This document shows positions 37,776 through 45,414 of a DNA stretch of 51,287 bases, in pieces. A program made the translations under genes and the position numbers. Within the stretch, counting starts at the first letter, position 1. Each line of letters begins with the position of its first letter. A model generated the notes under the pieces. That model searched no databases. It saw only the letters and a list, made by a program, of their open reading frames with translations, and was not told the origin of the DNA. The DNA is taken from the IMG/VR virus record IMGVR_UViG_3300037193_001287, positions 1 through 51,287 of that record. One strand, 5' to 3'. This DNA comes from a virus.

Positions 37776-37804
37776 ATCTTGCGGCCTCCGTTGTAGGTTG
37801 TCAA
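37776..37804 (-). promoter_or_regulatory. P5: leaderless promoter with the best palindrome
   Basis: Minus strand TTGACA (37799-37804), 17-nt spacer, CAAGAT (37776-37781), AGGCCT, ATG. The palindrome GTAGGTT-GTC-AACCTAC (37793-37809) spans the -35 box with perfect 7-bp arms. Confidence 0.75.
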
Positions 37805-37833
37805 CCTACTTTCTGTGGCAGGCGGACCAACCG

Positions 37834-37860
37834 GCCGGCGCCGGGTCACGAGGCGCCGGC
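37834..37860 (-). terminator. Terminator-like hairpin between portal unit and P5
   Basis: GCCGGCGCC (37834-37842) and GGCGCCGGC (37852-37860) form a perfect 9-bp stem with a 9-nt loop, 14 bases past the stop of the 37-codon gene. It would insulate P5 from the portal transcript. Confidence 0.6.
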
Positions 37861-37873
37861 GCTCCCCAACGGG

Positions 37874-37987
37874 TCACCGCCGGCGGAGGGGGTCGCCGTC
37901 GAGCGGGCCGGTGAAGTCCGGCCGCACGAACCGGCCGAGGAACCGCGCCAGGAAGTCGAGGACGAGCTCGACGAGGCGCTCGACCAT
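37874..37987 (-). CDS. Tiny amphipathic peptide (37 aa)
   Basis: ATG at 37987 abuts the preceding TAG. Residues 2-22 (VERLVELVLDFLARFLGRFVR) make an amphipathic helix likely to associate with membrane; the tail is short and basic. Follows a small membrane protein gene. Function unknown. Confidence 0.5.
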   Translation of the reverse strand: MVERLVELVLDFLARFLGRFVRPDFTGPLDGDPLRRR

Positions 37988-38098
37988 CTAGCCGGCCAGG
38001 AGGACGTAGAGGACGACGGCCGTGATGAACGCGGCGAGGAGGATGGCGGCCATGAGGTCGCCGTCGCCGCCGGGGTCGTGAAGCGGCCGGCGGGTCAT
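37988..38098 (-). CDS. Tiny membrane protein (36 aa)
   Basis: ATG at 38098 overlaps the upstream stop (ATGA). Polar N terminus, then LMAAILLAAFITAVVLYVLLAG (15-36), a single transmembrane helix ending at the C terminus. Unknown function; maybe superinfection or membrane related. Confidence 0.6.
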   Translation of the reverse strand: MTRRPLHDPGGDGDLMAAILLAAFITAVVLYVLLAG

Positions 38099-38289
38099 GG
38101 CCGGTAGGCCTGTTCGCCGTAGCGGTGCCGGTGGAGCTCGTCGTCGAGCTCGGCGGCGGCGTGCCGGGCCAGGACGGCGGCGCCGTCGAGGAGCCGCTCG
38201 ACCTCGGCGTCCTCGACGGCCTCCTCGGCCATCGTGGCGAGCTCGTGGGCGTTGGCGAGCATCTGCCGGACGTGGGTGGTGACGATCAT
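38095..38289 (-). CDS. Hypothetical helical protein (64 aa)
   Basis: ATG at 38289 overlaps the portal stop (ATGA). Nearly all helix: VRQMLANAHELATMAEEAVEDAEVERLLDGAAVLARHAAAELDDELHRH. No family recognised. Confidence 0.75.
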   Translation of the reverse strand: MIVTTHVRQMLANAHELATMAEEAVEDAEVERLLDGAAVLARHAAAELDDELHRHRYGEQAYRP

Positions 38290-39683
38290 GGTCGGCGGCG
38301 TTCGGCGAGGCGGGTGAGCCGCTCCGACACGGCGAGCGCGCGGGCGGCCATCGCTGCGGGTTCGATGATGAGGTCATCGACGGGAGGGGCGTCGGGGTCG
38401 CCGATGCCGTCGGGGCTCTCCTCGGGGGGGAGGCCGACGTCCTGGGCGGCGGGGAGGCCGTAGCGGCGGCGGACGTCGGCGATGAGGCCGGGGTCGATGG
38501 GGCCGAGGAGGCCGCCGGTGGCGAGCGTGTTCAGGGCCTCGGCGGTGGGGGTGCCTTCGGCGCGGATGGGGTCGGCGACGAGCTCGGGGTAGGCCTCGCC
38601 GTCGCCGAAGTTGAGGGCGACGAGGTCGCGGATGACGTACTCGGTGATCGTGCCTTCGATTTCCTCGACGACGGCGCCGAGGGCCATGACGAAGTAGTCG
38701 ACGAACGTGTCGCCGAGGCTGCGGGCGCCGTTGTCGTGGCCGAGGTTGAGGAACATGGCGAGCGCGGCGCGGCCCATGGCCTCGTCGTGGTACTTGATGA
38801 GGGGGAGCGGGTCGACGGTGTTGCCTTCGACGCCGACGAGGCGGAGGACGTAGCCGTCGGGGACGGCGGCGCCGGCCTCGGCGCCGGCGCGGAACCGCTT
38901 GGCGATGGAGAGGGCCTTTGCTTCGTCGCCGCCGGGCGGGACGCTGACGGTGGGGACGCCGAGGCCGTTGCGTTCGACGATGACGGCCGACAGCTTGTGG
39001 AGGCGGAGGTTGATGAGCCAGTGGCCGTAGGACGAGCGGAAGATGGAGCGGCCGGTCCAGTCGCCGCCTTCGCGGTCGTTGACGAACATGACGAGCCGGT
39101 CGCGGGGGATGACGGCCTCCTCCCAACCGGGGGAGCCGTCGCGGCGGGGGACGTGCTGGCGGACGTCGATGAGGCCTCCGTCGCGGGCGACGTTGACGGC
39201 GGTGATGCTGCGCGGCATGCGCGGCGAGAGCTTGCGGACGTGGGCGACGAGGCGGGGGAGCTCGGCCGGGTTCTGGCCGGGTGACGGGGGGCCGACCTCG
39301 TAGACCTGCTCGTGGGGGATGAACCCGAACGGGAGCATGAGCAGGGCGTGGCGGATGAGGTCGTCGAGAACGATGCCTTCGCGTCGGCGTCGGCGGCGGC
39401 CGTCGTCGAGGGCGTCGAGGCCGAGCTCGGATTCGACGAACTGCATGACGGCCGGGCGGACGTCGGCGCCGCGAAGGGTGGAGCGGCGGAACGCTTGGCG
39501 GACGGCGAGGGTGATGGCGCGGAGGATGCTGTCAAGCTGCGCGTTGCGGCGCATCTTGTCGTAGACGATGGCCGACAGGGGGAACCGGAGGTCGGGCGAA
39601 TCTTCCCAGGTGTCGAGGGAGCCGCCGATGGTGGAGACGCCGGGGACGCCGAGCTCGGTGGTGGGGGCGTCGGTGGCGGGCAC
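38286..39683 (-). CDS. Portal protein, Mu gp29/DUF935-like (465 aa)
   Basis: Shows the portal pattern: AIVYDKMRRNAQLDSILRAITLAVRQAFRRSTLRG (39-72), EQVYEVG, FVNDREGGDWTGRSIFRSSYGHWLINLRL, a wing helix and SLGDTFVDYFVMALGAVVEEIEGTITEYVIRDLVALNFG. It makes the dodecameric DNA channel at the head vertex. GTG start at 39683 lacks a clear ribosome binding site. It is far from TerL (about 14 kb upstream on the circle in transcription order), which is unusual. Confidence 0.88.
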   Translation of the reverse strand: MPATDAPTTELGVPGVSTIGGSLDTWEDSPDLRFPLSAIVYDKMRRNAQLDSILRAITLAVRQAFRRSTLRGADVRPAVMQFVESELGLDALDDGRRRRRREGIVLDDLIRHALLMLPFGFIPHEQVYEVGPPSPGQNPAELPRLVAHVRKLSPRMPRSITAVNVARDGGLIDVRQHVPRRDGSPGWEEAVIPRDRLVMFVNDREGGDWTGRSIFRSSYGHWLINLRLHKLSAVIVERNGLGVPTVSVPPGGDEAKALSIAKRFRAGAEAGAAVPDGYVLRLVGVEGNTVDPLPLIKYHDEAMGRAALAMFLNLGHDNGARSLGDTFVDYFVMALGAVVEEIEGTITEYVIRDLVALNFGDGEAYPELVADPIRAEGTPTAEALNTLATGGLLGPIDPGLIADVRRRYGLPAAQDVGLPPEESPDGIGDPDAPPVDDLIIEPAAMAARALAVSERLTRLAERRRP

Positions 39684-39701
39684 CTACTGATTCTCGCCGA
39701 G

Positions 39702-40052
39702 CTACCCGATGGCCGGGCGGACCCGAACCGACAGGGGGGCGGGGAGGTGCTCGTCGCCGGCGTCGGTGGTGATGGTGAGGTCGATCTCATAGCGGACGGT
39801 GTCGGCGGTGAGGTTGACGAGGTCACCGACGAGCCAGTCGACGCGGACGCGGGCGGGGGTGCCGGCGGCGCCGTAGGTGAGGATGGTGGCCGGGCGGGTG
39901 ATGGCGGCGGCCTCGACGGCGGCGCGGGTGACGCGGGCGGTGACGACGGCCTCGGCGGGGAGCTCGACCGGGAGGCGGCCTCGGCCTCGGACGAGGTCGA
40001 TGGCGAGGGGTGGGGCGGTCGAGCCGTGGGCGTAGACGGGCTCGTCGGTCAT
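39702..40052 (-). CDS. Hypothetical virion-related protein (116 aa)
   Basis: ATG at 40052 overlaps the fibre stop (ATGA). Beta-rich: VVTARVTRAAVEAAAITRPATILTYGAAGTPARVRVDWLVGDLVNLTADTVRYEIDLTITTDAGDEHLPAPLSVRVRPAIG. This is the pattern of BppU-like or fibre-associated N-terminal domains (a polymer strand followed by DWLVGDL...YEID). It may help attach the fibre; inference from adjacency. Confidence 0.75.
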   Translation of the reverse strand: MTDEPVYAHGSTAPPLAIDLVRGRGRLPVELPAEAVVTARVTRAAVEAAAITRPATILTYGAAGTPARVRVDWLVGDLVNLTADTVRYEIDLTITTDAGDEHLPAPLSVRVRPAIG

Positions 40053-43039
40053 GGCGCCGAGGTTAGGAGGTTGCCGGTGAGGGCCTCGGTGATGGGTTCG
40101 GCGAGCTCGGCGACGGCGGGCGTGGTGGTGGTGAGGCGGGCGGCGACCTCGGTGACGGTGAGCTCGGCGACGAGGAGGGCCTCGGCGAGCCGGGCGACGG
40201 CGAGGAGGGTGGGGAGGGTGGGGTCGAACACGGTGGCCGAACCGGCCGAGGTGGCCGAGCCGGCGGCGTGCGCGATGACGGTGAGCAGGGCGGCGGCGGT
40301 TCCTGCGGTGGTGGACGTGCCGGAGGCGGCGGCGAGCCGGAGGACGAGCGGGGAGGCGTAGCCGGCGCTGGTGGCGCTGCCGGCTGCTGCGGCGGGGCGG
40401 AGGGCGAGGGCGTCGGCGGTGCCGGCGCTCGACGCGCTGCCGGAGGCGTCGGCGCCGCGGGGGATGGTGGCGGAGGCCTCGCCGGAGGAGGTTGTCGAGC
40501 CGGTGGCTGCGGCCGGGCGGACGGGGATGACGGGGGAGGCGGTGCCGGCGGCGGTGCTCGTGGCGGCGGCGTGGGCGGCCAGGAGGAGCAGGGCGGCGGC
40601 GGTGCCGGCGGACGTGCTGGCGCCGAGGGCCTCGGAGGGGCCGGACGAGGCGGCGGTCGCGGTGCCGGCGGTCGAGCTCGTGCCGGTGGCGGCGGCGTGG
40701 CGGTCGGTGACGGCGGTGGCGGTACCGGCCGAGGTCGAGGAGCCTTGGGCGTCGGTGTCGAGGTCGGCGCCGCCGATGAGGCTGGCGGCGGCCGAGCCGG
40801 CGGAGGTCGAGGCGGCCTCGGCTGCGGCGGCGAGCAGGAGGAGCGCGGCGGCGGTGCCGGAGGTCGCCGACGCGGCGGATGCGGCGGCGGCGTGGAGCAG
40901 TAGTGCCGAGGCGGAGCCGGAGGTCGTCGAGGAGCCGGCGGCGGCGGCGGTGCGGACGAGGGCGGGTGTAGCGGTACCGGCCGAGGTCGACGCGGCGGAT
41001 GCTGCGGCCTGCCGGTCGACGAGAGCGGCGGCCGAGCCGGTGCTCGTACTGGCGGCGGTCGCGCTGCCGGCGTGGATGAGGAGGGCCGAGGCGGTACCGG
41101 CCGAGCTCGTGGCGCCGAGGGCGGCCGCGGCGAGCATGAGCAGGGCCGAGGCCGAGCCGGCGGACATGCTCGCGCCTTCGGCGTCGACGCGGCGGACGTA
41201 GTTGGCGGTCGCCGCGCCGGACGTGCTCGACGCGCCGGATGCTGCGGCGGTGAGGGTGGGGATGGTCGCCGAGCTCGTGCCGGCCGAGGTCGAGGCGCCG
41301 GACGCGTGGCCGGCGAGGAGCCGGAGCGCGCCGGCCGTGCCGGCGGTGGTGCTGGCGCCGGCGGCGGCGGCGGTGCGGACGAACTGGCCGGCCGCCGAAC
41401 CTGTCGAGGTCGACGCGCCGGCGGCGGCGACTTGGCGGGCGGGGATGATCGGGCCGGCCGTGCCGGCGGCCGCGCTCGTCCCGGTGGCGGCGGCGGTGCG
41501 GTTGACGAGTGGGGCGGCGGAGCCGGTCGAGGTTGACGCGCCGGCGGCCGCTGCGGCGCGGACGAAGCTGGCCGCCGCGGAACCTGCCGAGGTCGAGGAG
41601 CCGGCGGCGGCGGCGGTGAGGGCCAGGTTCGCCGCCGCGCTGCCGGCCGAGGCGGAGGCGCCGGCGGCGGCGGCCTGCCGGTTGGGGATGATGGGGGCGG
41701 CCGAGCCGGCGGCGGCGGACGTGCCGGTGGCGGCGCCGAGGAGGAGCCGCACAGGGCCGGCGGTGCCGGCGCTCGTCGACGTGCCGGTCGCGGCGGCCGC
41801 TCGGACGAAGCTGCCGGCGGCGCTGCCGGCGCTGGTGCTCGCGCCAGTAGCGGCGGCCTGCCGGTTGGGGATGGTCGCGTCGGCGGTGCCGGCCGACGTC
41901 GAGGCGCCGGCGGCCGCGGCGGCGCGGATGAGCTCGGCGGCGGCGCTGCCGGCCGCCAGGGACGCGCCGGCGGCGATAGCGGCGTGCAGGATGCTCGCGG
42001 TGGCGCTGCCGGAACTGGACGAGGCGCCGACGGCGTCGACGGCGAGGGTGGGGGCGAGCTCCTCGACGGCGTCCCAGGTGGGGGCGGCGGCCTCTAGGGC
42101 ATCCCAGGAGCCGGCCGAGACGCCTTCGATGGTTGACCATGCGGCGTAGGTGCGGACGGTCGCCGCGGCGCTACCGGCCGAGATGGCGGCGCCGGTGGCT
42201 TCGGCGAGGAGGACGAGGAGGACGGGGTCGGCTTGGCCGGCCGAGACCGTCGCGCCGGATGCTTCGGCGTGGAGGAGCTTGGTGGCCTCCGCCGAACCGG
42301 CGCTCGTGGAGGCGCCGGCGGCGTCGGCGGCGAGCGGGACGACCTCGCGCACGGCGTAGACGAACCCGCTGCCGGTCTGCGCGGCGGAGAGGGTGTTCGA
42401 CCATGTGAGGGTGACGGTGGCGCGGGCGCCGGCGGTGACCGCGGCGCGGGCGCCGGAGGCGGCGAGGTCGTTGCCGTTGTTGGTGGTGCCGTCGGTCGCC
42501 GGGCCTTTCGTGGCGGCGCCGATGGTCATTCCGGTCGCGGTCGGCGTCCACGTCGCGTTATAGGTCGCGTTGTTGCCGGCGAGGCAGGCGGCGACGGCGA
42601 CGTAGTCGTTGGCTCCGACGGAGACCGTGCCGGCGAGCGCGAACGAGGTGGCGCTCGTGCTGTCGGCGGCGCCGGCGATGCTCGGGACGAGGACGTCGCC
42701 GGTGGTGCTCCGCCATGACTGGACGGTGGCGAGGGTGACGTTGCCGTTGGTGACGGTGACGGACGGCGCGGTCTCCGCCGAGCTCGTGGCGGTGCGCGTG
42801 TAGATCGCTGACCATGTTTGGCCGGCGTCGGCGGCCTGAGCGGTGCCGGTGCCGCTCGTGGTCTCGGCCTCTTTCGTCCAACCGGCCGGCGTGGAGAACG
42901 TCGGCGGCGTGCCGGTGGCGGTCGGCTTCGCGTGGACGGTGAGGACGAATAGGTCGCCGGCCTGGTGGGTCGGCAGGTTCGGGGCGGCGGCGGTGGTGCC
43001 GGCGGCCCACGCGCTCGCGCCTTGGAACTGGGCGGCCAC
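40049..43039 (-). CDS. Giant Ala/Ser/Thr/Gly repeat fibre (996 aa)
   Basis: Residues 1-232 are a beta-rich domain like that of the 16.3-kb tail protein (DLFVLTVHAK, TPAGWTKE, DYVAVAACLAG, GFVYAVRE). From about 238 to 950 there are over 30 tandem units of about 20 residues with the core ATGxSTSAGxA, separated by short hydrophobic or Arg-starting spacers (for example RAAAAAGASTSAGTA). The fixed period suggests a repetitive beta-structured or solenoid shaft. A W-x3-E triplet interrupts the array at 301-326. The last 45 residues are helical (LARLAEALLVAELTVTEVAARLTT). GTG start at 43039 overlaps a TAG (TAGTG). Probably a receptor-binding or surface fibre. Confidence 0.8.
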   Translation of the reverse strand: MAAQFQGASAWAAGTTAAAPNLPTHQAGDLFVLTVHAKPTATGTPPTFSTPAGWTKEAETTSGTGTAQAADAGQTWSAIYTRTATSSAETAPSVTVTNGNVTLATVQSWRSTTGDVLVPSIAGAADSTSATSFALAGTVSVGANDYVAVAACLAGNNATYNATWTPTATGMTIGAATKGPATDGTTNNGNDLAASGARAAVTAGARATVTLTWSNTLSAAQTGSGFVYAVREVVPLAADAAGASTSAGSAEATKLLHAEASGATVSAGQADPVLLVLLAEATGAAISAGSAAATVRTYAAWSTIEGVSAGSWDALEAAAPTWDAVEELAPTLAVDAVGASSSSGSATASILHAAIAAGASLAAGSAAAELIRAAAAAGASTSAGTADATIPNRQAAATGASTSAGSAAGSFVRAAAATGTSTSAGTAGPVRLLLGAATGTSAAAGSAAPIIPNRQAAAAGASASAGSAAANLALTAAAAGSSTSAGSAAASFVRAAAAAGASTSTGSAAPLVNRTAAATGTSAAAGTAGPIIPARQVAAAGASTSTGSAAGQFVRTAAAAGASTTAGTAGALRLLAGHASGASTSAGTSSATIPTLTAAASGASSTSGAATANYVRRVDAEGASMSAGSASALLMLAAAALGATSSAGTASALLIHAGSATAASTSTGSAAALVDRQAAASAASTSAGTATPALVRTAAAAGSSTTSGSASALLLHAAAASAASATSGTAAALLLLAAAAEAASTSAGSAAASLIGGADLDTDAQGSSTSAGTATAVTDRHAAATGTSSTAGTATAASSGPSEALGASTSAGTAAALLLLAAHAAATSTAAGTASPVIPVRPAAATGSTTSSGEASATIPRGADASGSASSAGTADALALRPAAAAGSATSAGYASPLVLRLAAASGTSTTAGTAAALLTVIAHAAGSATSAGSATVFDPTLPTLLAVARLAEALLVAELTVTEVAARLTTTTPAVAELAEPITEALTGNLLTSAP

Positions 43040-43090
43040 TAGCCGAGCTCGACGAGGGTGGCGGTCACGGTGTCATGGTGGCGGACGCGG

Positions 43091-43140
43091 AGAGGCCGCC
43101 GAGGGAGGGCCGGCGGCGGCGTCTCCTCTCGGCGGCCTCT
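43091..43140 (-). terminator. Long inverted repeat between 43.2-kb gene and fibre gene
   Basis: AGAGGCCGCCGAG (43091-43103) pairs perfectly with CTCGGCGGCCTCT (43128-43140), a 13-bp stem with a 24-nt loop. The 126-base gap 43040-43165 holds this structure plus two very short frames (26 codons from a GTG inside the hairpin and 9 codons ending at 43039) that I do not trust. Likely a transcript boundary or attenuator ahead of the fibre. Confidence 0.5.
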
Positions 43141-43165
43141 CGGCGCACCCTGGCGGGGATGCGAG

Positions 43166-43573
43166 CTAGTCGAGGGTCATGACGAGGGCGCCGGCGGCGA
43201 ACTGGATGGATTCGCCGATAGCGGCGTCCTTCGCCGCGGTGAGGGTCCAGAACATCGTGAGGTCGCCGGTGGTGCCGGACGACGACGACACGAGCGCGCA
43301 GTAGGGGACGTTCGCCGGGTCGGTGGAGAACGGGCCGAACGTCAACGTGCCGCTGTTCTGCGTGCTGGCCGGGTCGCCGGCCGGGGCGGTCCATGTGACG
43401 GCGACGCGGGCGTAGCCGGTCGCCGACAACTCGGTCATGGTGGCCGGCGTGGTCGCGTCGGCGGGGGCGGCGGTGAGGAGAGCCAGGTACATCGACCGGG
43501 CTGTCTGTGTGGCGCGGCCGGAGGCGGCGTCGAGCGCGATGCCGGCGCCGACGGTGGAGAGCTCGCCGGGCAT
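43166..43573 (-). CDS. Virion surface protein of the actinophage minor tail type (135 aa)
   Basis: Pattern MYLALLTAAPADATTPATMTELSATGYARVAVTWTAPAGDP, TLTFGPFSTDPANVPYCALVSSSSGTTGDLTMFWTLTAAKDAAIGESIQFAAGALVMTLD is a recurring small all-beta protein next to fibre genes in actinophages. It probably forms a trimeric adhesin-like knob. ATG at 43573 with GAGG upstream. Confidence 0.78.
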   Translation of the reverse strand: MPGELSTVGAGIALDAASGRATQTARSMYLALLTAAPADATTPATMTELSATGYARVAVTWTAPAGDPASTQNSGTLTFGPFSTDPANVPYCALVSSSSGTTGDLTMFWTLTAAKDAAIGESIQFAAGALVMTLD

Positions 43574-43576
43574 GGT

Positions 43577-44041
43577 CTAAGCCTCCTTCGCGAGCTCAAA
43601 GAGCTCGTGGAACGGGAGCAACGTGATGGGGGAGGTGCGGCCGATGGACGGGTCGGCGTCGACGGTGCGGCCGACGAGACCGATGGAGGTGGCGCGGCGG
43701 ATGGTGCCGTAGCCGAGGCGGGGCACGGCGCGGCGGCGGTCGACGAGGTCGACGATGAGGTCGCCGTTGTCGTCGAGGACGGCCTCGCGGGTGGTGGTGT
43801 CGAGGCGGACCTCGGGCCGCTGGTAGGGCTCCTCGTCGACGTGGGTGATGACGACGCCGGGGGCGTCCCATTCGACGACGACGGCGTCCTCGGTGTCGTC
43901 GTAGGCGCCGGGCTCGCCGGCGTCGACGACCTCGCGGACGGTGACGGTGGTGCCGGGGAGGAGGGCGCCGGCGTCGATTCCGATGGGGACGGACCCGACG
44001 TAGACGTACTCGTCGCCGGCCTTCGGCGTGCGCTTCGGCAT
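43577..44041 (-). CDS. Hypothetical protein (154 aa)
   Basis: ATG at 44041. N-terminal part beta-rich (GDEYVYVGSVPIGIDAGALLPGTTVTVREVVDAGEPGAYDDTEDAVVVEW), like small phage surface proteins; the C-terminal part reads ATSIGLVGRTVDADPSIGRTSPITLLPFHELFELAKEA. No family recognised. First gene of the fibre cluster. Confidence 0.78.
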   Translation of the reverse strand: MPKRTPKAGDEYVYVGSVPIGIDAGALLPGTTVTVREVVDAGEPGAYDDTEDAVVVEWDAPGVVITHVDEEPYQRPEVRLDTTTREAVLDDNGDLIVDLVDRRRAVPRLGYGTIRRATSIGLVGRTVDADPSIGRTSPITLLPFHELFELAKEA

Positions 44042-44087
44042 GGCGCGGACGATACCTACGGCCGCCGGCGGTCGCGGGGATGGCGCG

Positions 44088-44408
44088 CTAGTCGGGGAGG
44101 CGGAGCAGGGCGACGGGCTGGTGTGGGCCGCCGCGGATGATGACGGGTTGGCCGGGCTTGACGTTGTCGGGGAGGGTCCAGACGACGATGGGCGCGCCGC
44201 CGGGGCTGCGTAGGGCGGCGTGGGTTGGGCGGGTGAACAGGGGGGCGTGGAGGACGGTCTCGGCTGGCATGTAGGGGGCGAGCGGGTTCTCCTCGGATGC
44301 GGTGAGGGCGACGGCGACGATGGTGTCGTCGAGGAGCCGGGCGGCCGGGTCGTGCTCGGGGTCGCCGACGTACAGGGCGACGGTCATGGGCGGGATCGGC
44401 TCGGCCAT
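44088..44408 (-). CDS. Hypothetical protein (106 aa)
   Basis: ATG at 44408. Beta-rich with Pro: MTVALYVGDPEHDPAARLLDDTIVAVALTASEENPLAPYMPAETVLHAPLF, GAPIVVWTLPDNVKPGQPVIIRGG. No family recognised. A 79-base gap precedes it, containing inverted ACCTACCG (44418-44425) and CGGTAGGT copies, so a regulated promoter is possible, but no -35/-10 pair of the P1-P5 type is present. Confidence 0.72.
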   Translation of the reverse strand: MAEPIPPMTVALYVGDPEHDPAARLLDDTIVAVALTASEENPLAPYMPAETVLHAPLFTRPTHAALRSPGGAPIVVWTLPDNVKPGQPVIIRGGPHQPVALLRLPD

Positions 44409-44487
44409 AGGTGTCGAACCTACCGGCCGGCGGACGGTAGGCGGTGGACTGTGCGGTAGGTCGGGGGCCGACGTCGCGCGCGCGGGG

Positions 44488-45414
44488 TCACGATGCGGCG
44501 GCGTCGCGCCACTGGCGGCGGGCGGTGTCGAGGGCCTTGCGGGCGGCGGCGAGCGCGCCGAGCTCGGGGCCGGGAACGTGGCGGATGATGCGGTCGACGG
44601 CGCCGTCGAGGTTGTCGGCGGCGAGGGCGAGGGCGACGCCGGCGCCCGCAAGGGCGTTGACTCGTTCCCGTGAGGGCTCGGGCTGCTCCTGGCCGGTGAC
44701 GGCGCGGAGGGCGTCGAGGGCGACCTCCAACGTGCGGGTATCGACGGTGCTGCGGTGGCCGTCGGGCGTGAGGAAGGCGTCGAGGGCGTCTCGGGCGGCC
44801 TCGATGGCGGAGGGTGCCCATGCGACGTGGATGGTGATGGGGCGGCCGGCGAGGAGCCGCTCGACCTCGCCGGCGAGGCCGCTGACGATGCGGTCGCCGG
44901 GCGAGGCCGCACGAGCCGTGGCGATGAGGGCCTCGATGGCGTCTCGGAGGTCGGCGTCGATGGCGGGGTGTTCGTCCTGCTCGTGGCCGTGGGTGGCGGC
45001 GTTGAGGCGGCGGAGGGCGGTGTCGATGCCGAGGATGCTGGCGGCGGTGTCGAACACGGTCTCGACGAGGTCGTAGCGGAGGCGGCGGACGAAGGTGGCG
45101 AGGTCGTCTCGGTGGCGGTCGGCGAGGCCGGGGCCGTAGACGTCGCATTCGGGATGGTGGCTGGCGTGGTGGGCCTTGTAGGCGTGCTCGACGGCGTCCT
45201 CGGTGTTGTCGAACCGGACGGGCTCGGTGTCGGGCTCGGCGAGGAGGGTGCGGTCGGCGGCGTCGATGGTGGCGTCGACGAGGGCGGCCAGGAGGGCGCG
45301 GGCGATCTGTCGGGAGGGGTGCTCGGGGCCGGCCTCGTCGATGATGGCCTCAACGGCCTGGGTGATGAGCTCGGGGTCGACGGGGATGGGCGGGCGGGGT
45401 GCCGGTGTGGGCAT
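44488..45414 (-). CDS. C-terminal product of the 466-residue frame (308 aa)
   Basis: Internal ATG at 45414 with CAGGAG 5-6 nt upstream. Protein begins MPTPAPRPPIPVDPELITQAVEAIIDEAG and is helix-rich throughout, ending LAAARKALDTARRQWRD. Possible independent gene; unknown function. Confidence 0.55.
   Translation of the reverse strand: MPTPAPRPPIPVDPELITQAVEAIIDEAGPEHPSRQIARALLAALVDATIDAADRTLLAEPDTEPVRFDNTEDAVEHAYKAHHASHHPECDVYGPGLADRHRDDLATFVRRLRYDLVETVFDTAASILGIDTALRRLNAATHGHEQDEHPAIDADLRDAIEALIATARAASPGDRIVSGLAGEVERLLAGRPITIHVAWAPSAIEAARDALDAFLTPDGHRSTVDTRTLEVALDALRAVTGQEQPEPSRERVNALAGAGVALALAADNLDGAVDRIIRHVPGPELGALAAARKALDTARRQWRDAAAS

Noticed and set aside
43040-43165. Two mini-frames between the 43.2-kb gene and the fibre (26 and 9 codons)
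   Set aside because: One is mostly Arg and overlaps the 13-bp inverted repeat; the other is too short. Start/stop overlaps can arise by chance in this C-rich sequence.
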